Source of the DNA: Gluconacetobacter diazotrophicus PA1 5
GTDB taxonomy: Bacteria; Pseudomonadota; Alphaproteobacteria; Acetobacterales; Acetobacteraceae
NCBI RefSeq assembly: GCF_000067045.1
Contig: NC_010125.1
Span: 1,464,001 to 1,528,000, forward strand
Reading direction: 5' to 3'
Length of the DNA stretch: 64,000 nt
Shown: positions 17,419 to 26,546 of the stretch, in pieces
How positions within the stretch are numbered: the stretch's first letter is position 1
Layout of the letters: the number at the start of each line of letters is the position of its first letter
Notes under the pieces: model-generated
Told to the model about the DNA's origin: nothing
Databases searched by the model: none
The model's input: the letters and a program-made list of their open reading frames with translations, nothing else
Program-made: the position numbers and the translations under genes

Positions 17419-19047
17419 TTAGCGCTTCGCCTTGCGCCGCTTTTCGCGCGACGCCGCCTGGGACGGCGCGGTGCTGCCGCCCCGGGCGCGGTCCAGGACG
17501 AAGCGGGCGTAATCGTCCATGTCGCCGTCGAACGGCGCCACCGTATTGTCCGCCGCCAGCCACAGCCGGTCGGCCACCAGTTCCATCAGCGAGCGGTCAT
17601 GGGTGATCAGGATCACCGCGCCCTCGTATTCGTTCAGCGCGTCCAGCAGCGCGCGCCGGCTGTCGATGTCCAGATGGTTGGTCGGTTCGTCCAGGATCAG
17701 CAGGTGCGGGGCCGCCATCGCCACCAGGTTCAGCAGCAGCCGCGCCCGCTCGCCGCCCGACAGGGCCTCGACCGTCGTGCCCTGCTTTTCGAAATGGATG
17801 CCGAACTGCGCCAGGCGCGAGCGGTGCGACTGGTCGCTGTCCTGCGGCCGCGCCGCGCGCATGATGTCCAGCGGCGTGTCGGTGGGGTTCAGGGCCTCGA
17901 TCTGATGCTGGTGGAACCAGCCGACCTCCATCCGCGCCGACCGCGTCACCCGGCCCGACCGCGCGGCCAGCGCCCCGGCCGCCATCTTGGCGAAGGTCGA
18001 CTTGCCCGCGCCGTTGACGCCCAGCAGCCCGATCCGGTCGTCGATATCCAGCCGCAGGTCCAGGCCGCGCAGCACCGGCGCGTCGTCGCCATAGCCGATC
18101 TCGACATCTTCCAGCCGCATCAGCGGCGGTGCCAGCGGGCGCGGCGGCGAGGGCAGGATGAAGGGCGACACCCGGGCCTCGATCGTGGTGGCCACCGGCT
18201 CCAGCTTGGCCAGCCGCTTCATGCGGCTTTGCGCCTGGGCGGCCTTGCTGGCCTTGGCCTTGAACCGGTCGACGAAGGATTGCAGATGCGCGCGCTCGGC
18301 CTCCTGCTTGGCGCGGGTGGCGCTTTGCAGGCGGATCTTCTCGGCGCGCTGGTGCTCGAACGAATCGTAGCCGCCGGAATAGAGTTCCAGCTTGCCCTCG
18401 GTGACGTGCAGCGTGAAATCGACCGAATTGTTCAGCAATTCCCGGTCATGGCTGATGATCAGCGCCGAATGCGGATAGCGCGCCAGACGGGCCTCCAGCC
18501 ACAGCGCACCTTCCAGGTCCAGGTAGTTGGTCGGTTCGTCCAGCAGCAGCAGGTCGGGCTGGGAAAACAGGGCGGCCGCCAGGGCCACGCGCATGCGCCA
18601 GCCGCCGGAAAACTCGGCCATGGGCCGGTCGAGGTCGGCGGTGGAGAACCCCAGCCCGTTCAGGATTTCGGCGGCGCGGGCGGGGGCGCTGTCGGCGTCG
18701 ATCTCGATCAGACGCGCCCAGATGTCGCCCATGCGCTCGGGCTCGGCGGTGTCCAGTTCGGCCATCAGGGCGGCGCGTTCGGTATCCGCCGCCAGGATCG
18801 TCTCGATCAGGCTGACCGGCGTCGCGGGATGTTCCTGGTCCACGGCGGCGATCCGGGCCGCGCGGGGGATGGAAATCTCGCCCGAATCGGGTTGCAGCTC
18901 GCCCTTGATCAGCTTGAACAGCGTGGATTTGCCCACCCCGTTGCGGCCGACCAGGCTGACCTTGGACGGGTTGGGCAGCGTGACGCTGGCCCGGTCGAAG
19001 AACCGCCGCCCCCAGGCGTTGAAGACAAGCGAATCGATCTGGAGCAT
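17419..19047 (-). CDS. ABC-F family ATPase (translation factor type)
   Basis: Two ABC domains sit in one 542-residue soluble protein with no membrane segment. Walker A motifs are GRNGVGKST (about 34) and GVNGAGKST (about 325). The signature motifs are SGGWRMR and SGGERAR, and the Walker B motifs are LLLLDEPTNYLD and LLILDEPTNHLD. The linker between domains is Lys/Arg/Ala-rich, like the P-site tRNA interaction motif. The order and length fit the YheS/Uup branch, which acts on ribosomes rather than in transport. The C-terminal tail is basic (REKRRKAKR). Confidence 0.92.
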   Translation of the reverse strand: MLQIDSLVFNAWGRRFFDRASVTLPNPSKVSLVGRNGVGKSTLFKLIKGELQPDSGEISIPRAARIAAVDQEHPATPVSLIETILAADTERAALMAELDTAEPERMGDIWARLIEIDADSAPARAAEILNGLGFSTADLDRPMAEFSGGWRMRVALAAALFSQPDLLLLDEPTNYLDLEGALWLEARLARYPHSALIISHDRELLNNSVDFTLHVTEGKLELYSGGYDSFEHQRAEKIRLQSATRAKQEAERAHLQSFVDRFKAKASKAAQAQSRMKRLAKLEPVATTIEARVSPFILPSPPRPLAPPLMRLEDVEIGYGDDAPVLRGLDLRLDIDDRIGLLGVNGAGKSTFAKMAAGALAARSGRVTRSARMEVGWFHQHQIEALNPTDTPLDIMRAARPQDSDQSHRSRLAQFGIHFEKQGTTVEALSGGERARLLLNLVAMAAPHLLILDEPTNHLDIDSRRALLDALNEYEGAVILITHDRSLMELVADRLWLAADNTVAPFDGDMDDYARFVLDRARGGSTAPSQAASREKRRKAKR

Positions 19048-19084
19048 GAGGCGGTCCGTGGGGTTTGGATTGGGAAGGGCGGAT

Positions 19085-20029
19085 TCAGAGGTCGGGGGCG
19101 GGCGGCGGAGCGGCCTGGCCGCCCGACTGCCGGATCACGATGCCGATGATCGACGACAGGACGATGCACAGGATTCCCGTCCATTGCGACGGGTCCGGAT
19201 GCTCGCCCAGCAGCACCAGGCCGATGACCACCGCCATGGCCGGGTCCAGGCTGCTGAGGATGCCGTACTGGCGCGGGTGCAGCCGCTTCATGGCCAGCAT
19301 TTCCAGCGTATAGGGCACGGCGGAGGACAGGATCGCCACCAGGCCGGCCAGGAGACCGGCGTGGGGATGGGACGCGATGCGCGGCAGGGTCGCCGCCGCC
19401 AGCGGCGTCAGCAGCAGCGCCCCCACCCCCAGCCCGATCGCGGTGGCCCGCGTGGCGTCGATCCGCCGGCTGACCCGTGCGCCGATCACGATATAGGCCG
19501 CCCATGACGCGGCGGCCAGCAGGCCGAAGCCCACGCCCAGCGGGTCCAGCCCCCGCCCGCGCAGCACCGCGCCCGGTTGCAGCAGCAGGTCCAGACCCGC
19601 CGCCGCCAGCGCGACCAGCAGCAGGTCGACGGGCCGGCGCGATCCCAGCAGGGCCAGCGCCAGCGGGCCCAGGAATTCGATCGCCACCGCGATCCCCAGC
19701 GGCAGCCGCGCCAGGGACAGGTAGAACGTCATGTTCATCAGGCAGACCACCGTGCCGTATTGCACGATCAGCCACAGGGTGGCGCGGTCCGGCACCATGC
19801 GCCATGGGCGCGCCAGCGCGCACAGCACGATCGCGGCGATCCACAGCCGCAGCCCGACCATGCCCAGCGGTCCGAACAGCGGGAACAGGTCTTTTGCGAT
19901 CGACGCGCCCATCTGGAACGAGGCGATCCCGCACAGCATCAGCAGCGCGCCGCCCACCGGCCCGCCGTCCGATTGCCCGTCGGCGGGCGCGCCGGGTGCA
20001 AGAGCGGCCTGGGATGTACTGGCGGTCAT
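19085..20029 (-). CDS. EamA/RhtA-type drug/metabolite exporter
   Basis: The protein is 314 residues with about ten hydrophobic segments arranged as two EamA repeats. Segments such as LLMLCGIASFQMGASIAKDLF and the family end LLGEHPDPSQWTGILCIVLSSI match the RhtA (threonine/homoserine exporter) branch. It should export small amino-acid-like metabolites across the inner membrane. The start is ATG at 20029, 38 bases after the parE stop, so the two may share a transcript. A much longer frame reading through parE is a shadow. Confidence 0.85.
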   Translation of the reverse strand: MTASTSQAALAPGAPADGQSDGGPVGGALLMLCGIASFQMGASIAKDLFPLFGPLGMVGLRLWIAAIVLCALARPWRMVPDRATLWLIVQYGTVVCLMNMTFYLSLARLPLGIAVAIEFLGPLALALLGSRRPVDLLLVALAAAGLDLLLQPGAVLRGRGLDPLGVGFGLLAAASWAAYIVIGARVSRRIDATRATAIGLGVGALLLTPLAAATLPRIASHPHAGLLAGLVAILSSAVPYTLEMLAMKRLHPRQYGILSSLDPAMAVVIGLVLLGEHPDPSQWTGILCIVLSSIIGIVIRQSGGQAAPPPAPDL

Positions 20030-20067
20030 GGAACTCCTGCGGCCCGGGGCGCAGCCCGGACAGACAT

Positions 20068-22104
20068 TCAAACGTCCAGGTCTTCGACGGTCTGCGCGTG
20101 TTCCTGAATGAACTGGAAGCGCAGTTCCGGCCGCCGTCCCATCAGATGTTCGACCCGGTCGCTGGTCAGGGCGCGGTCCTCGGGACGGGTGACGACTTTC
20201 AGCAGCGTGCGGTGCCGTGGGTCCATCGTCGTCTGCTTCAGATCGCCCGGCGGCATCTCGCCCAGGCCCTTGAAGCGCGAGACCTCGACCTTGGCATTCG
20301 GCTTGAAGTTCGACTTCAGCTTCCGCTCGCGGTCGGTGTCGTCCATCGCATAGATCGTCTTGCCGCCCTGCGTCAGCCGGTACAGCGGCGGCTGCGCCAG
20401 GTACAGATGCCCCTGGCGGATCAGGTCGGGCAGTTCGCGATAGAAGAACGTCATCAGCAGCGACGCGATATGCGCGCCGTCCACGTCGGCGTCGGTCATG
20501 ATGACGATGCGGCCGTAGCGCAGGCGGGTCGCGTCGAACCGTTCGCCGATGCCGCAGCCCAGGGCCTCGACCAGGTCGCGCAGTTCCTGGTTGGCGCGCA
20601 GCTTCTCGGTCGAGGCGCTGGCGACGTTCAGGATCTTGCCGCGCAGCGGCAGCACGGCCTGGGTTTCGCGGTTTCGGGCCTGCTTGGCCGACCCGCCGGC
20701 CGAATCGCCCTCGACCAGGAAGATCTCGGTCTCGGCCGCGTTCTCGCGCGTGCAGTCGGTCAGCTTGCCGGGCAGGCGCAGCCGCCGGGTCGCGCTCTTG
20801 CGCGGCGTGTCTTTCAGGTCCTTGCGGCGCAGCCGTTCCTCGGCCCGCTCGATGATGAAGGCCAGCAGGTTGTCGGCCTGTGCCGGATGGCCGGCCAGCC
20901 ATTGCTCGAACCGGTCGCGCAGCGCGGTCTCGATCAGGCGGCTGGCCTCGGACGAGGTCAGCTTTTCCTTGGTCTGGCCCTGGAATTGCGGGTCGCGGAT
21001 GAACACCGACAGCTTGGCGGCGATGGCGCCCAGCACGTCATCGGCGTTGACCGCCGCCGCGCGCTTGTTCGACCGCTGTTCGCCCCAGGCGCGGAAGCCC
21101 TTCAGCAGCGCGGCGCGAAACCCGGCTTCGTGCGTGCCGCCCTGCGGCGTCGGGATGGTGTTGCAGTACGAGGACAGGCTGGCCGACCCCGATTCCAGGA
21201 ACGCCACCGCCCATTCCATCCGGCCGGTATCGGCGCCGTCGGGCCCCACCGGCAGGTCGGCCTCGCCGGACCACATCTCGGTCAGCAGGGCGGCGTTGCC
21301 CAGTTCGTCGCGCAGGCTGTCGGCCAGGCCGCCGGGGAAGTGCAGCACCGCCTCGGCCGGGATGTCCGCGTCGCGGACCAGCGCCGGGTCGCACGACCAG
21401 CGGATGGTGACGCCGCGGAACAGGTACGCCTTGGACCGGCACAGCCGGTACAGCCGCGCGGGCGAGAAATGGATCCGGCCGAAGATCTGCGGATCGGGGG
21501 TGAAGCGGATCTGCGTGCCGCGCCGGTTCTGGGTCGCGCCGACCTTCTCCAGCATCGTGACGGGATGGCCGCGCTCGTACACCTGACGCCAGACGGCGCG
21601 GTCGCGGGCGACCTCGACCTCCATCCGTGCCGCCAGGGCGTTGACCACCGACGATCCCACCCCGTGCAGGCCGCCCGAGGTGGCATAGGCCTTGCCCGAG
21701 AACTTGCCGCCCGCGTGCAGCGTGGTCAGGATGACCTCCAGCGCCGAGCGATCCTTGAATTTCGGATGCGGGTCGACCGGAATGCCGCGCCCGTTGTCGC
21801 GGATCGTCAGCCAGTCCCCTGCTTCCAGCGTGACGTCGATGGTGGTGGCGTGGCCGGCCACGGCCTCGTCCATCGCATTGTCCAGGATCTCGGACGCCAG
21901 GTGGTGGTATGCGCCCTCGTCGGTGCCACCGATATACATGCCCGGCCGGCGCCGGACGGGTTCCAGCCCCTCCAGCACCTCGATGGCGCTGGCGTCGTAC
22001 TCCCCGCCGGCATCGTTCCGCACCGGGGCCGGCGGGGCGGACGCGGCCCCGCGGCCCCGGGGCTCCCGCTTCGGTCGCGCCGCGGAAAAGAGATCATCGT
22101 TCAT
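20068..22104 (-). CDS. parE: DNA topoisomerase IV subunit B
   Basis: The protein is 678 residues. It has a GHKL ATPase domain with RRPGMYIGGTD and DNGRGIPVDPHPK, then the transducer, then the TOPRIM domain with EGDSAGGSAKQARNR and PLRGKILNVAS. The C-terminal motif FKGLGEMPPGDLKQTTMDP is typical. It lacks the extra insert of GyrB from some lineages, and the TOPRIM sequence favours ParE. With ParC it decatenates sister chromosomes. ParC is not in the window. Confidence 0.95.
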   Translation of the reverse strand: MNDDLFSAARPKREPRGRGAASAPPAPVRNDAGGEYDASAIEVLEGLEPVRRRPGMYIGGTDEGAYHHLASEILDNAMDEAVAGHATTIDVTLEAGDWLTIRDNGRGIPVDPHPKFKDRSALEVILTTLHAGGKFSGKAYATSGGLHGVGSSVVNALAARMEVEVARDRAVWRQVYERGHPVTMLEKVGATQNRRGTQIRFTPDPQIFGRIHFSPARLYRLCRSKAYLFRGVTIRWSCDPALVRDADIPAEAVLHFPGGLADSLRDELGNAALLTEMWSGEADLPVGPDGADTGRMEWAVAFLESGSASLSSYCNTIPTPQGGTHEAGFRAALLKGFRAWGEQRSNKRAAAVNADDVLGAIAAKLSVFIRDPQFQGQTKEKLTSSEASRLIETALRDRFEQWLAGHPAQADNLLAFIIERAEERLRRKDLKDTPRKSATRRLRLPGKLTDCTRENAAETEIFLVEGDSAGGSAKQARNRETQAVLPLRGKILNVASASTEKLRANQELRDLVEALGCGIGERFDATRLRYGRIVIMTDADVDGAHIASLLMTFFYRELPDLIRQGHLYLAQPPLYRLTQGGKTIYAMDDTDRERKLKSNFKPNAKVEVSRFKGLGEMPPGDLKQTTMDPRHRTLLKVVTRPEDRALTSDRVEHLMGRRPELRFQFIQEHAQTVEDLDV

Positions 22105-22163
22105 GGAGTGTTCTTTGTTCCGCCGGCCGGTCCGCTGTCAAGCGGACTCGGTCCGGGGCGGCG

Positions 22164-22721
22164 TCAGCTCCGCGCCGACGTGTGGGCGGCGGACGGCTTG
22201 TGGCCGCGATAGCGGGTCCGCACCTCGTTGCGCAGGGTGCGTTCCGGCGCGGCGCAGGTCTCGTAGGACGCGGGCTGGATGATGTCCTTGGCCTGGGCGT
22301 AGCTGGACAGGTCGGCGGCGGATTCCAGGACCGCGACCTCGTCGAACATCGCGGCGCGCTGGTCGCAGAAGGCGGTGCCGGATTTCAGCCCCCGCTCGGA
22401 CTGCACGTTGGCCAACTGGGTGATGTAGTCGTCATGCTCGCGCTGCGCGCTGCGGCCGTAGGTGGTGTGGAAATAGGCGTTCAGCGTCCCTTCCTCGTCC
22501 AGCAGCTTGGTGCGGAACTTGGCGACGAAGCTGTTGTACCGGTCCTGCATGTTGCACGACAGCGCCGTGACCATCAGTTCGCTCTTCAGCCCCTGGACGT
22601 CGAAGGCCTCGTGCGCCGGCGAGGACGTGCACTGGCTGACGGCGAAGGCGGCCTGCGCGTTGGTCACGATGCCGGCAAGGGCCAGGGCGGCAACCGTGGC
22701 GCGCCAAATCGGAAAGGACAT
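22164..22721 (-). CDS. Small secreted protein of unknown function
   Basis: The protein is 185 residues with a clear signal peptide (about 1-24, cleavage after NAQA). The start is ATG at 22721 with GGAG upstream. The mature part is helical and contains several cysteines (QCTSSP, LSCNMQ, FCDQRA, ETCAAPE), which suggests disulfides in the periplasm. It ends with a basic tail (TRYRGHKPS). I do not recognise the family. It is 60 bases upstream of parE. Confidence 0.7.
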   Translation of the reverse strand: MSFPIWRATVAALALAGIVTNAQAAFAVSQCTSSPAHEAFDVQGLKSELMVTALSCNMQDRYNSFVAKFRTKLLDEEGTLNAYFHTTYGRSAQREHDDYITQLANVQSERGLKSGTAFCDQRAAMFDEVAVLESAADLSSYAQAKDIIQPASYETCAAPERTLRNEVRTRYRGHKPSAAHTSARS

Positions 22722-23081
22722 GGTGTGGTTTCTCCAAGACCGACCAGGATGCTGCGCCGGATTGGGGTCGGCAACATGAACCGGCATGTGAACTAGGCTT
22801 GCTAGAACTCTATAATAGCAGCATAACCCTCGCCACGGTGTTGGCAATCACATTTTGATGCCGCCGCCTGCTGGAATCGGCTTCTATCCCCCGGATCGCC
22901 GACTCGCAAGGATCGGGTCGGGCCTTTCGTAGGGATCGCCATTGTTCTAGTGTCCTGCCTCCGAAATTCGCAGATGGGTTTCGGAGAGCGGCATGCCGTC
23001 AAGGCATTGTTTTATCTGGTGTCTTGGACTATCGACCCCGCGCGCGTGCACGGGGTTCCATGAGCAAAGCGGAGCTGACGA
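22722..23081. other. Intergenic region with a lone -10-like TATAAT
   Basis: Between divergently transcribed genes. A perfect TATAAT occurs at 22811-22816 on the plus strand without a good -35 match. No gene or RNA is recognised. Confidence 0.3.
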
Positions 23082-23642
23082 GTGCGAGTGCGACTGTCTT
23101 CTGCAATCCTGGTGGCGGCGTCCGCCCTGCTGGCCGGATGCCAAACCAAGCCTGTGCTGCAGGTGGCCAAGACCCCGAACCCGTTCGGCTACATGAAGCG
23201 GTCGGCGGTGTGCCAGGTCGGGCCGGTCAAATCCTCGCCCTCCGGCCAGATGGAGGCGACGATGGCCGTCCGCAGCGACGACGGTAACTGCGGCGTCGTG
23301 ATCCAGCAGACGGGCGGCGGGTCCTATGCCTCGTTCGGGGTGTCGCCCGCGCCGGAACACGGCAAGGTCTTCCTCTATAATTACGATGATCACACCTATG
23401 TGATGTATACGCCCAACACCGCCTATGCCGGGAACGATCATTTCACCGTGACCCTGATTCGCGGGGTCGGCCAGCCGCGCCAGTACCTGACGGTCACGGC
23501 CAGCGTCGATGCGACCGGCGTCGTGGTGCCCACCCCGATCGTGGCGCCCCCCGCGCCCGCGACGCCGGCCCGGACATCGACCCGGCATCGCACGACCAGG
23601 ACCCCGGCGAAGAGCCAGAAGACGACGCCGGCGGCTCATTAA
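23082..23642 (+). CDS. Putative lipoprotein with Ig-like fold
   Basis: The protein is 186 residues. The start is GTG at 23082 with GGAG seven bases upstream. It has a lipoprotein signal with lipobox LLAGC (Cys about 20). The central part (about 40-145) is rich in beta-strand patterns and contains NTAYAGNDHFTVTL, which resembles bacterial Ig-like/cadherin-type repeats. The tail is Pro/Ala/Thr and then basic (RHRTTRTPAKSQKTT), possibly binding the cell wall or DNA-like polyanions. Function is unknown. It is convergent with the Rrf2 gene. Confidence 0.72.
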   Translation: MRVRLSSAILVAASALLAGCQTKPVLQVAKTPNPFGYMKRSAVCQVGPVKSSPSGQMEATMAVRSDDGNCGVVIQQTGGGSYASFGVSPAPEHGKVFLYNYDDHTYVMYTPNTAYAGNDHFTVTLIRGVGQPRQYLTVTASVDATGVVVPTPIVAPPAPATPARTSTRHRTTRTPAKSQKTTPAAH

Positions 23643-23664
23643 CGAGCCTTCGGGAGCCCATTGT

Positions 23665-23684
23665 CCGGCCCGAGCCCGGGCCGG
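23665..23684. terminator. GC hairpin between convergent lipoprotein and Rrf2 genes
   Basis: A perfect 8-bp stem (CCGGCCCG/CGGGCCGG) with a 4-base loop sits between the two stops, without a T run. Confidence 0.4.
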
Positions 23685-23694
23685 GCGCGGCCCG

Positions 23695-24144
23695 TCAGAT
23701 CGAGAAGGTGATGGGTTCCGCCATGGGCCGGCGCATGCCGCTGGATTCCGCGCGGCGGACCAGGTCGTCCAGGGTCAGCTTGCGGCACTGGGTGGACAGC
23801 GTGTCGTCCAGCTTCTGCCAGCAGGGTTCGATCACCTTGGTGAACAGCGCGCCCACCGGCCCGTCATCGGACGACGAATCATCGGCGGTCGCGATTTCGA
23901 CGATGTCGGCCAGGGTGATATCCCGCCGGGGCCGGCCCAGGCGGTAGCCGCCGCGCGGCCCGCGCACGCTTTCCAGCAGGCTGGACCGCGACAATGTCTG
24001 CAGCAGCGGCTCGATCCCGCGCCGGGCCAGGCCGGCGCGTTCGGCGATGTCGGCGGCGCTGACGGTACCGCTTCGCCCGGCATGGAATGCGACGTCGAGC
24101 ATGATGAGCACCGCGATCATGGCCCTGTCACGCCGAAGAAGCAT
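23695..24144 (-). CDS. Rrf2 family transcriptional regulator
   Basis: The protein is 149 residues. The N-terminal winged helix contains AADIAERAGLARRGIEPLLQTLSRSSLLESVRGPRGGYRLGR, the classical Rrf2 pattern with the GPRGGY wing. Two cysteines occur later (EPCWQKL, STQCRKL), but the three-Cys iron-sulfur cluster of IscR is not complete. The start is ATG at 24144 with AGGAGAG upstream. It is divergent from cysK with a 186-base gap, so a role like CymR or IscR in controlling cysteine synthesis is likely. That role is an inference from position. Confidence 0.88.
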   Translation of the reverse strand: MLLRRDRAMIAVLIMLDVAFHAGRSGTVSAADIAERAGLARRGIEPLLQTLSRSSLLESVRGPRGGYRLGRPRRDITLADIVEIATADDSSSDDGPVGALFTKVIEPCWQKLDDTLSTQCRKLTLDDLVRRAESSGMRRPMAEPITFSI

Positions 24145-24330
24145 CCTGGGTCTCTCCTGTGCTGGATTCGCCGCGCCCATCGGGGGGCATGGCCCGTGTG
24201 ATGGCGCGAAGCTAACAGGAATGGGGACGATGATCCACGCTTCTGTTTGGTATGAAGGTGGATTATGTCGAAGATTACGATTAAATCCGTGCCAGGGACT
24301 GCGCATACGGATTGAAGGAAGGACCGACCC

Positions 24331-25317
24331 ATGGACAACACGGCGGTGGACGACCGGCTGGGCCTGGCGCGCCCGCGGGGGCGGGTGTACGATTCGATCG
24401 TCGATACGGTCGGCGGCACGCCGCTGGTGGCCCTGCCGCACCTGACGCGCGAGGACGAGATTGCCAGCCGCATCCTGCTGAAGCTGGAATTCTTCAACCC
24501 GCTGGGATCGGTCAAGGACCGCATCGGCGCGGCCATGGTGCTGGCCGCCGAACAGCGGGGCGACATCACGCCCGGCCGGACGGTGCTGGTCGAGCCGACA
24601 TCGGGCAATACCGGCATTTCGCTGGCCTTCGTCGCCGCCGCGCGCGGCTATCGCCTGATCGTGACCATGCCCGAGGGCGCGTCGCTGGAGCGGCGCAAGA
24701 TGCTGCGCCTGCTGGATGCGGAACTGGAACTGACGCCGGCCCGACTGGGCATGGCCGGGGCCATCGCCCGGGCCGAGGACATCCTGAACAATACGCCCGA
24801 CGCCTGGATGCCGCGCCAGTTCGACAATCCCGACAACCCGGCCGTCCACGCCGCCACCACGGCCGAGGAAATCTGGACCGACACGGACGGCGCGGTGGAT
24901 ATCGTGGTGGCGGGCGTGGGCACCGGCGGCACCGCCAGCGGCATCGCCCATGCGCTGAAGCCGCGCAAGCCTGGCCTGGCGGTCTATGGGGTGGAACCGG
25001 TCGAAAGCGCGATCCTGAACGGGGACGAGGCCGGGCCCCACGGCATCCAGGGCATCGGCCCCGGCTTCTGCCCCCGCACGCTGGACCTGCCGGCGCTGGA
25101 CGGCGTGCTGACGGTGTCCGAGCGCGAGGCCATCGCCGCCGCCCGCCGCTGCGCGCGGCTGGACGGGGTGCCGATCGGCATTTCCTCGGGCGCCGCGCTG
25201 CATGCTGCCCTGAAGCTGGCCGAACGGCCGGAAAACGCGGGCAAGACGATCGTGGTCATCGCGCCCTCGTTCGCCGAACGCTACCTGTCCACGTCGCTGT
25301 TCACCGGCCTGGCCTGA
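24331..25317 (+). CDS. cysK: Cysteine synthase A (O-acetylserine sulfhydrylase)
   Basis: This 328-residue type II PLP enzyme makes cysteine from O-acetylserine and sulfide. The PLP lysine is K62 in NPLGSVKDRIG, the substrate loop TSGNTG is at about 91, and the glycine-rich phosphate site GVGTGGTASG is at about 190. ISSGAALHAAL completes the cofactor pocket. The N-terminus is longer than usual by about 18 residues. It sits divergent from an Rrf2 regulator, which probably controls it. Confidence 0.95.
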   Translation: MDNTAVDDRLGLARPRGRVYDSIVDTVGGTPLVALPHLTREDEIASRILLKLEFFNPLGSVKDRIGAAMVLAAEQRGDITPGRTVLVEPTSGNTGISLAFVAAARGYRLIVTMPEGASLERRKMLRLLDAELELTPARLGMAGAIARAEDILNNTPDAWMPRQFDNPDNPAVHAATTAEEIWTDTDGAVDIVVAGVGTGGTASGIAHALKPRKPGLAVYGVEPVESAILNGDEAGPHGIQGIGPGFCPRTLDLPALDGVLTVSEREAIAAARRCARLDGVPIGISSGAALHAALKLAERPENAGKTIVVIAPSFAERYLSTSLFTGLA

Positions 25318-25346
25318 CGTTCCGGTGTCGGCCCCTGCGCTGTCTT

Positions 25347-25913
25347 CTATGAGGACTGCGCGGTCACGTCGATGTCGACACCGACGTCCAGCGCCACCCA
25401 CTGGCCGCTTGCCCATGGGCCCTGGCCGATGCCGAACGGCGAGCGGATCAGGGTGAGATGGCCCTTGGCGTGTGCGGTCGTGCCGGTGATATCCAGCGTG
25501 AACGGCAGCGTTTCCGGCTGGCCGACGCCGCGTATGCTCAACTCGCCCTGGGCCGTGTAGGCATTCCCGCCCCTGGACTGGAAATGCGTGGCCTCGAACG
25601 TCGCCTTGGGGAACGCCGCGACATTGAACCAGTCGGCGCCCGGCAGGGCCTCGTCGCGCTGCCGGTCGCCGGTCACGGCGCTGGCGACGTCGATCGTGAC
25701 CAGGGCGTGCCCGGCGTCCGGGTGGGCGGGATCGAAGATGATCGTGCCGCCGAAGCGTTTGAAATGGCCGGTGAACGCGGCGCCGGTCTGCGTGCCGGTA
25801 AAGGTGATCGTGCTGTGGGCCGGATCGATCGTCCACTCGGCGGCCAGGGCCGGCGCGGTGGGGGCGAGCAGGGCCGTGCCGAGAAGCACGGCTCCCAGGG
25901 GGGAAAGACGCAT
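25347..25913 (-). CDS. YceI-family periplasmic protein (first copy)
   Basis: The protein is 188 residues with a signal peptide ending at PALAA. The mature part is a YceI lipocalin-like domain with WTIDPAHSTITFTG at the start. Family members bind isoprenoid lipids such as polyprenyl chains or quinones. It is the last gene of a yceI-cybB-yceI run, 14 bases after the cytochrome gene, so they are likely co-transcribed. The ATG at 25913 follows AGGAACC. Confidence 0.9.
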   Translation of the reverse strand: MRLSPLGAVLLGTALLAPTAPALAAEWTIDPAHSTITFTGTQTGAAFTGHFKRFGGTIIFDPAHPDAGHALVTIDVASAVTGDRQRDEALPGADWFNVAAFPKATFEATHFQSRGGNAYTAQGELSIRGVGQPETLPFTLDITGTTAHAKGHLTLIRSPFGIGQGPWASGQWVALDVGVDIDVTAQSS

Positions 25914-25927
25914 GGAGCGGGTTCCTG

Positions 25928-26539
25928 TCAGGCAGGTTGCGACGGTCTGGCGGCGTCGTGGCGGGTGGGCAGCATCTGCCGCAGGACGCCGTCCTTCAGG
26001 ATGACATGATGGCGCAGCGCGGCGGCGACATGCAGGGCGATGACCGCCGTCAGGATCCATGCGCTCCAGTGATGCAGGGTCTTCAGCGCGGCTTCGACCG
26101 GGGCCTTGTCGTGCAGGCTGGCCAGGACCGGCAGGTGCGGCCACGGCACGACGCCATACAGCACGGTCGGGATATTGAAGACCGAAGCCGAGACCAGCGC
26201 CCAGCCGCTGAGCGGAAGCAGGATCTGCAGCCCGTACAGCAGCCCGTGCGTGCCATGCGCGGCCTTGCGTTCGATTTCGGGCAGCGTGGCCGGCAGGGCG
26301 GGCGGCGTGTGGAACAGCCGCCAGAGGATGCGCAGTACGACCGCCAGCATGACGGTGACGCCGATCGATTTATGCAGTTGGTAAAGCTTGAAGACCTGCA
26401 TGGGCGGCAGGGACAGATGGTCCATGGCCAGGCCCATGCCGATCAGGGCCAGGATGCCCGCCGCGATCACCCAATGGAGGATGATCGCGACCAGGCTGTA
26501 GCGGCCGGGGGCGCCGGCCGTGTCGGAGGCGGCCGGCAT
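25928..26539 (-). CDS. Cytochrome b561 family membrane protein
   Basis: The protein is 203 residues with four hydrophobic segments. Haem-ligand histidines are present in ILHWVIAAGI, YQLHKSIGV, AHGTHGLLYG and LHHWSAWILTAVIALHVAAAL, matching bacterial CybB. It should carry electrons in the inner membrane, typically oxidising quinol. It is placed between two yceI genes with gaps of 7 and 14 bases, which suggests a quinone-linked function for the set. The start is ATG at 26539. Confidence 0.92.
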   Translation of the reverse strand: MPAASDTAGAPGRYSLVAIILHWVIAAGILALIGMGLAMDHLSLPPMQVFKLYQLHKSIGVTVMLAVVLRILWRLFHTPPALPATLPEIERKAAHGTHGLLYGLQILLPLSGWALVSASVFNIPTVLYGVVPWPHLPVLASLHDKAPVEAALKTLHHWSAWILTAVIALHVAAALRHHVILKDGVLRQMLPTRHDAARPSQPA

Positions 26540-26546
26540 GACCCGA

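Noticed and set aside
19085-20902. A 605-codon frame covering the EamA gene and part of parE
   Set aside because: Its N-terminal two-fifths is an out-of-frame reading of parE; the real EamA start is ATG at 20029.
23695-25836. A 713-codon minus-strand frame across the Rrf2 gene and cysK
   Set aside because: It reads antisense through cysK; only the last 149 codons are the Rrf2 regulator.
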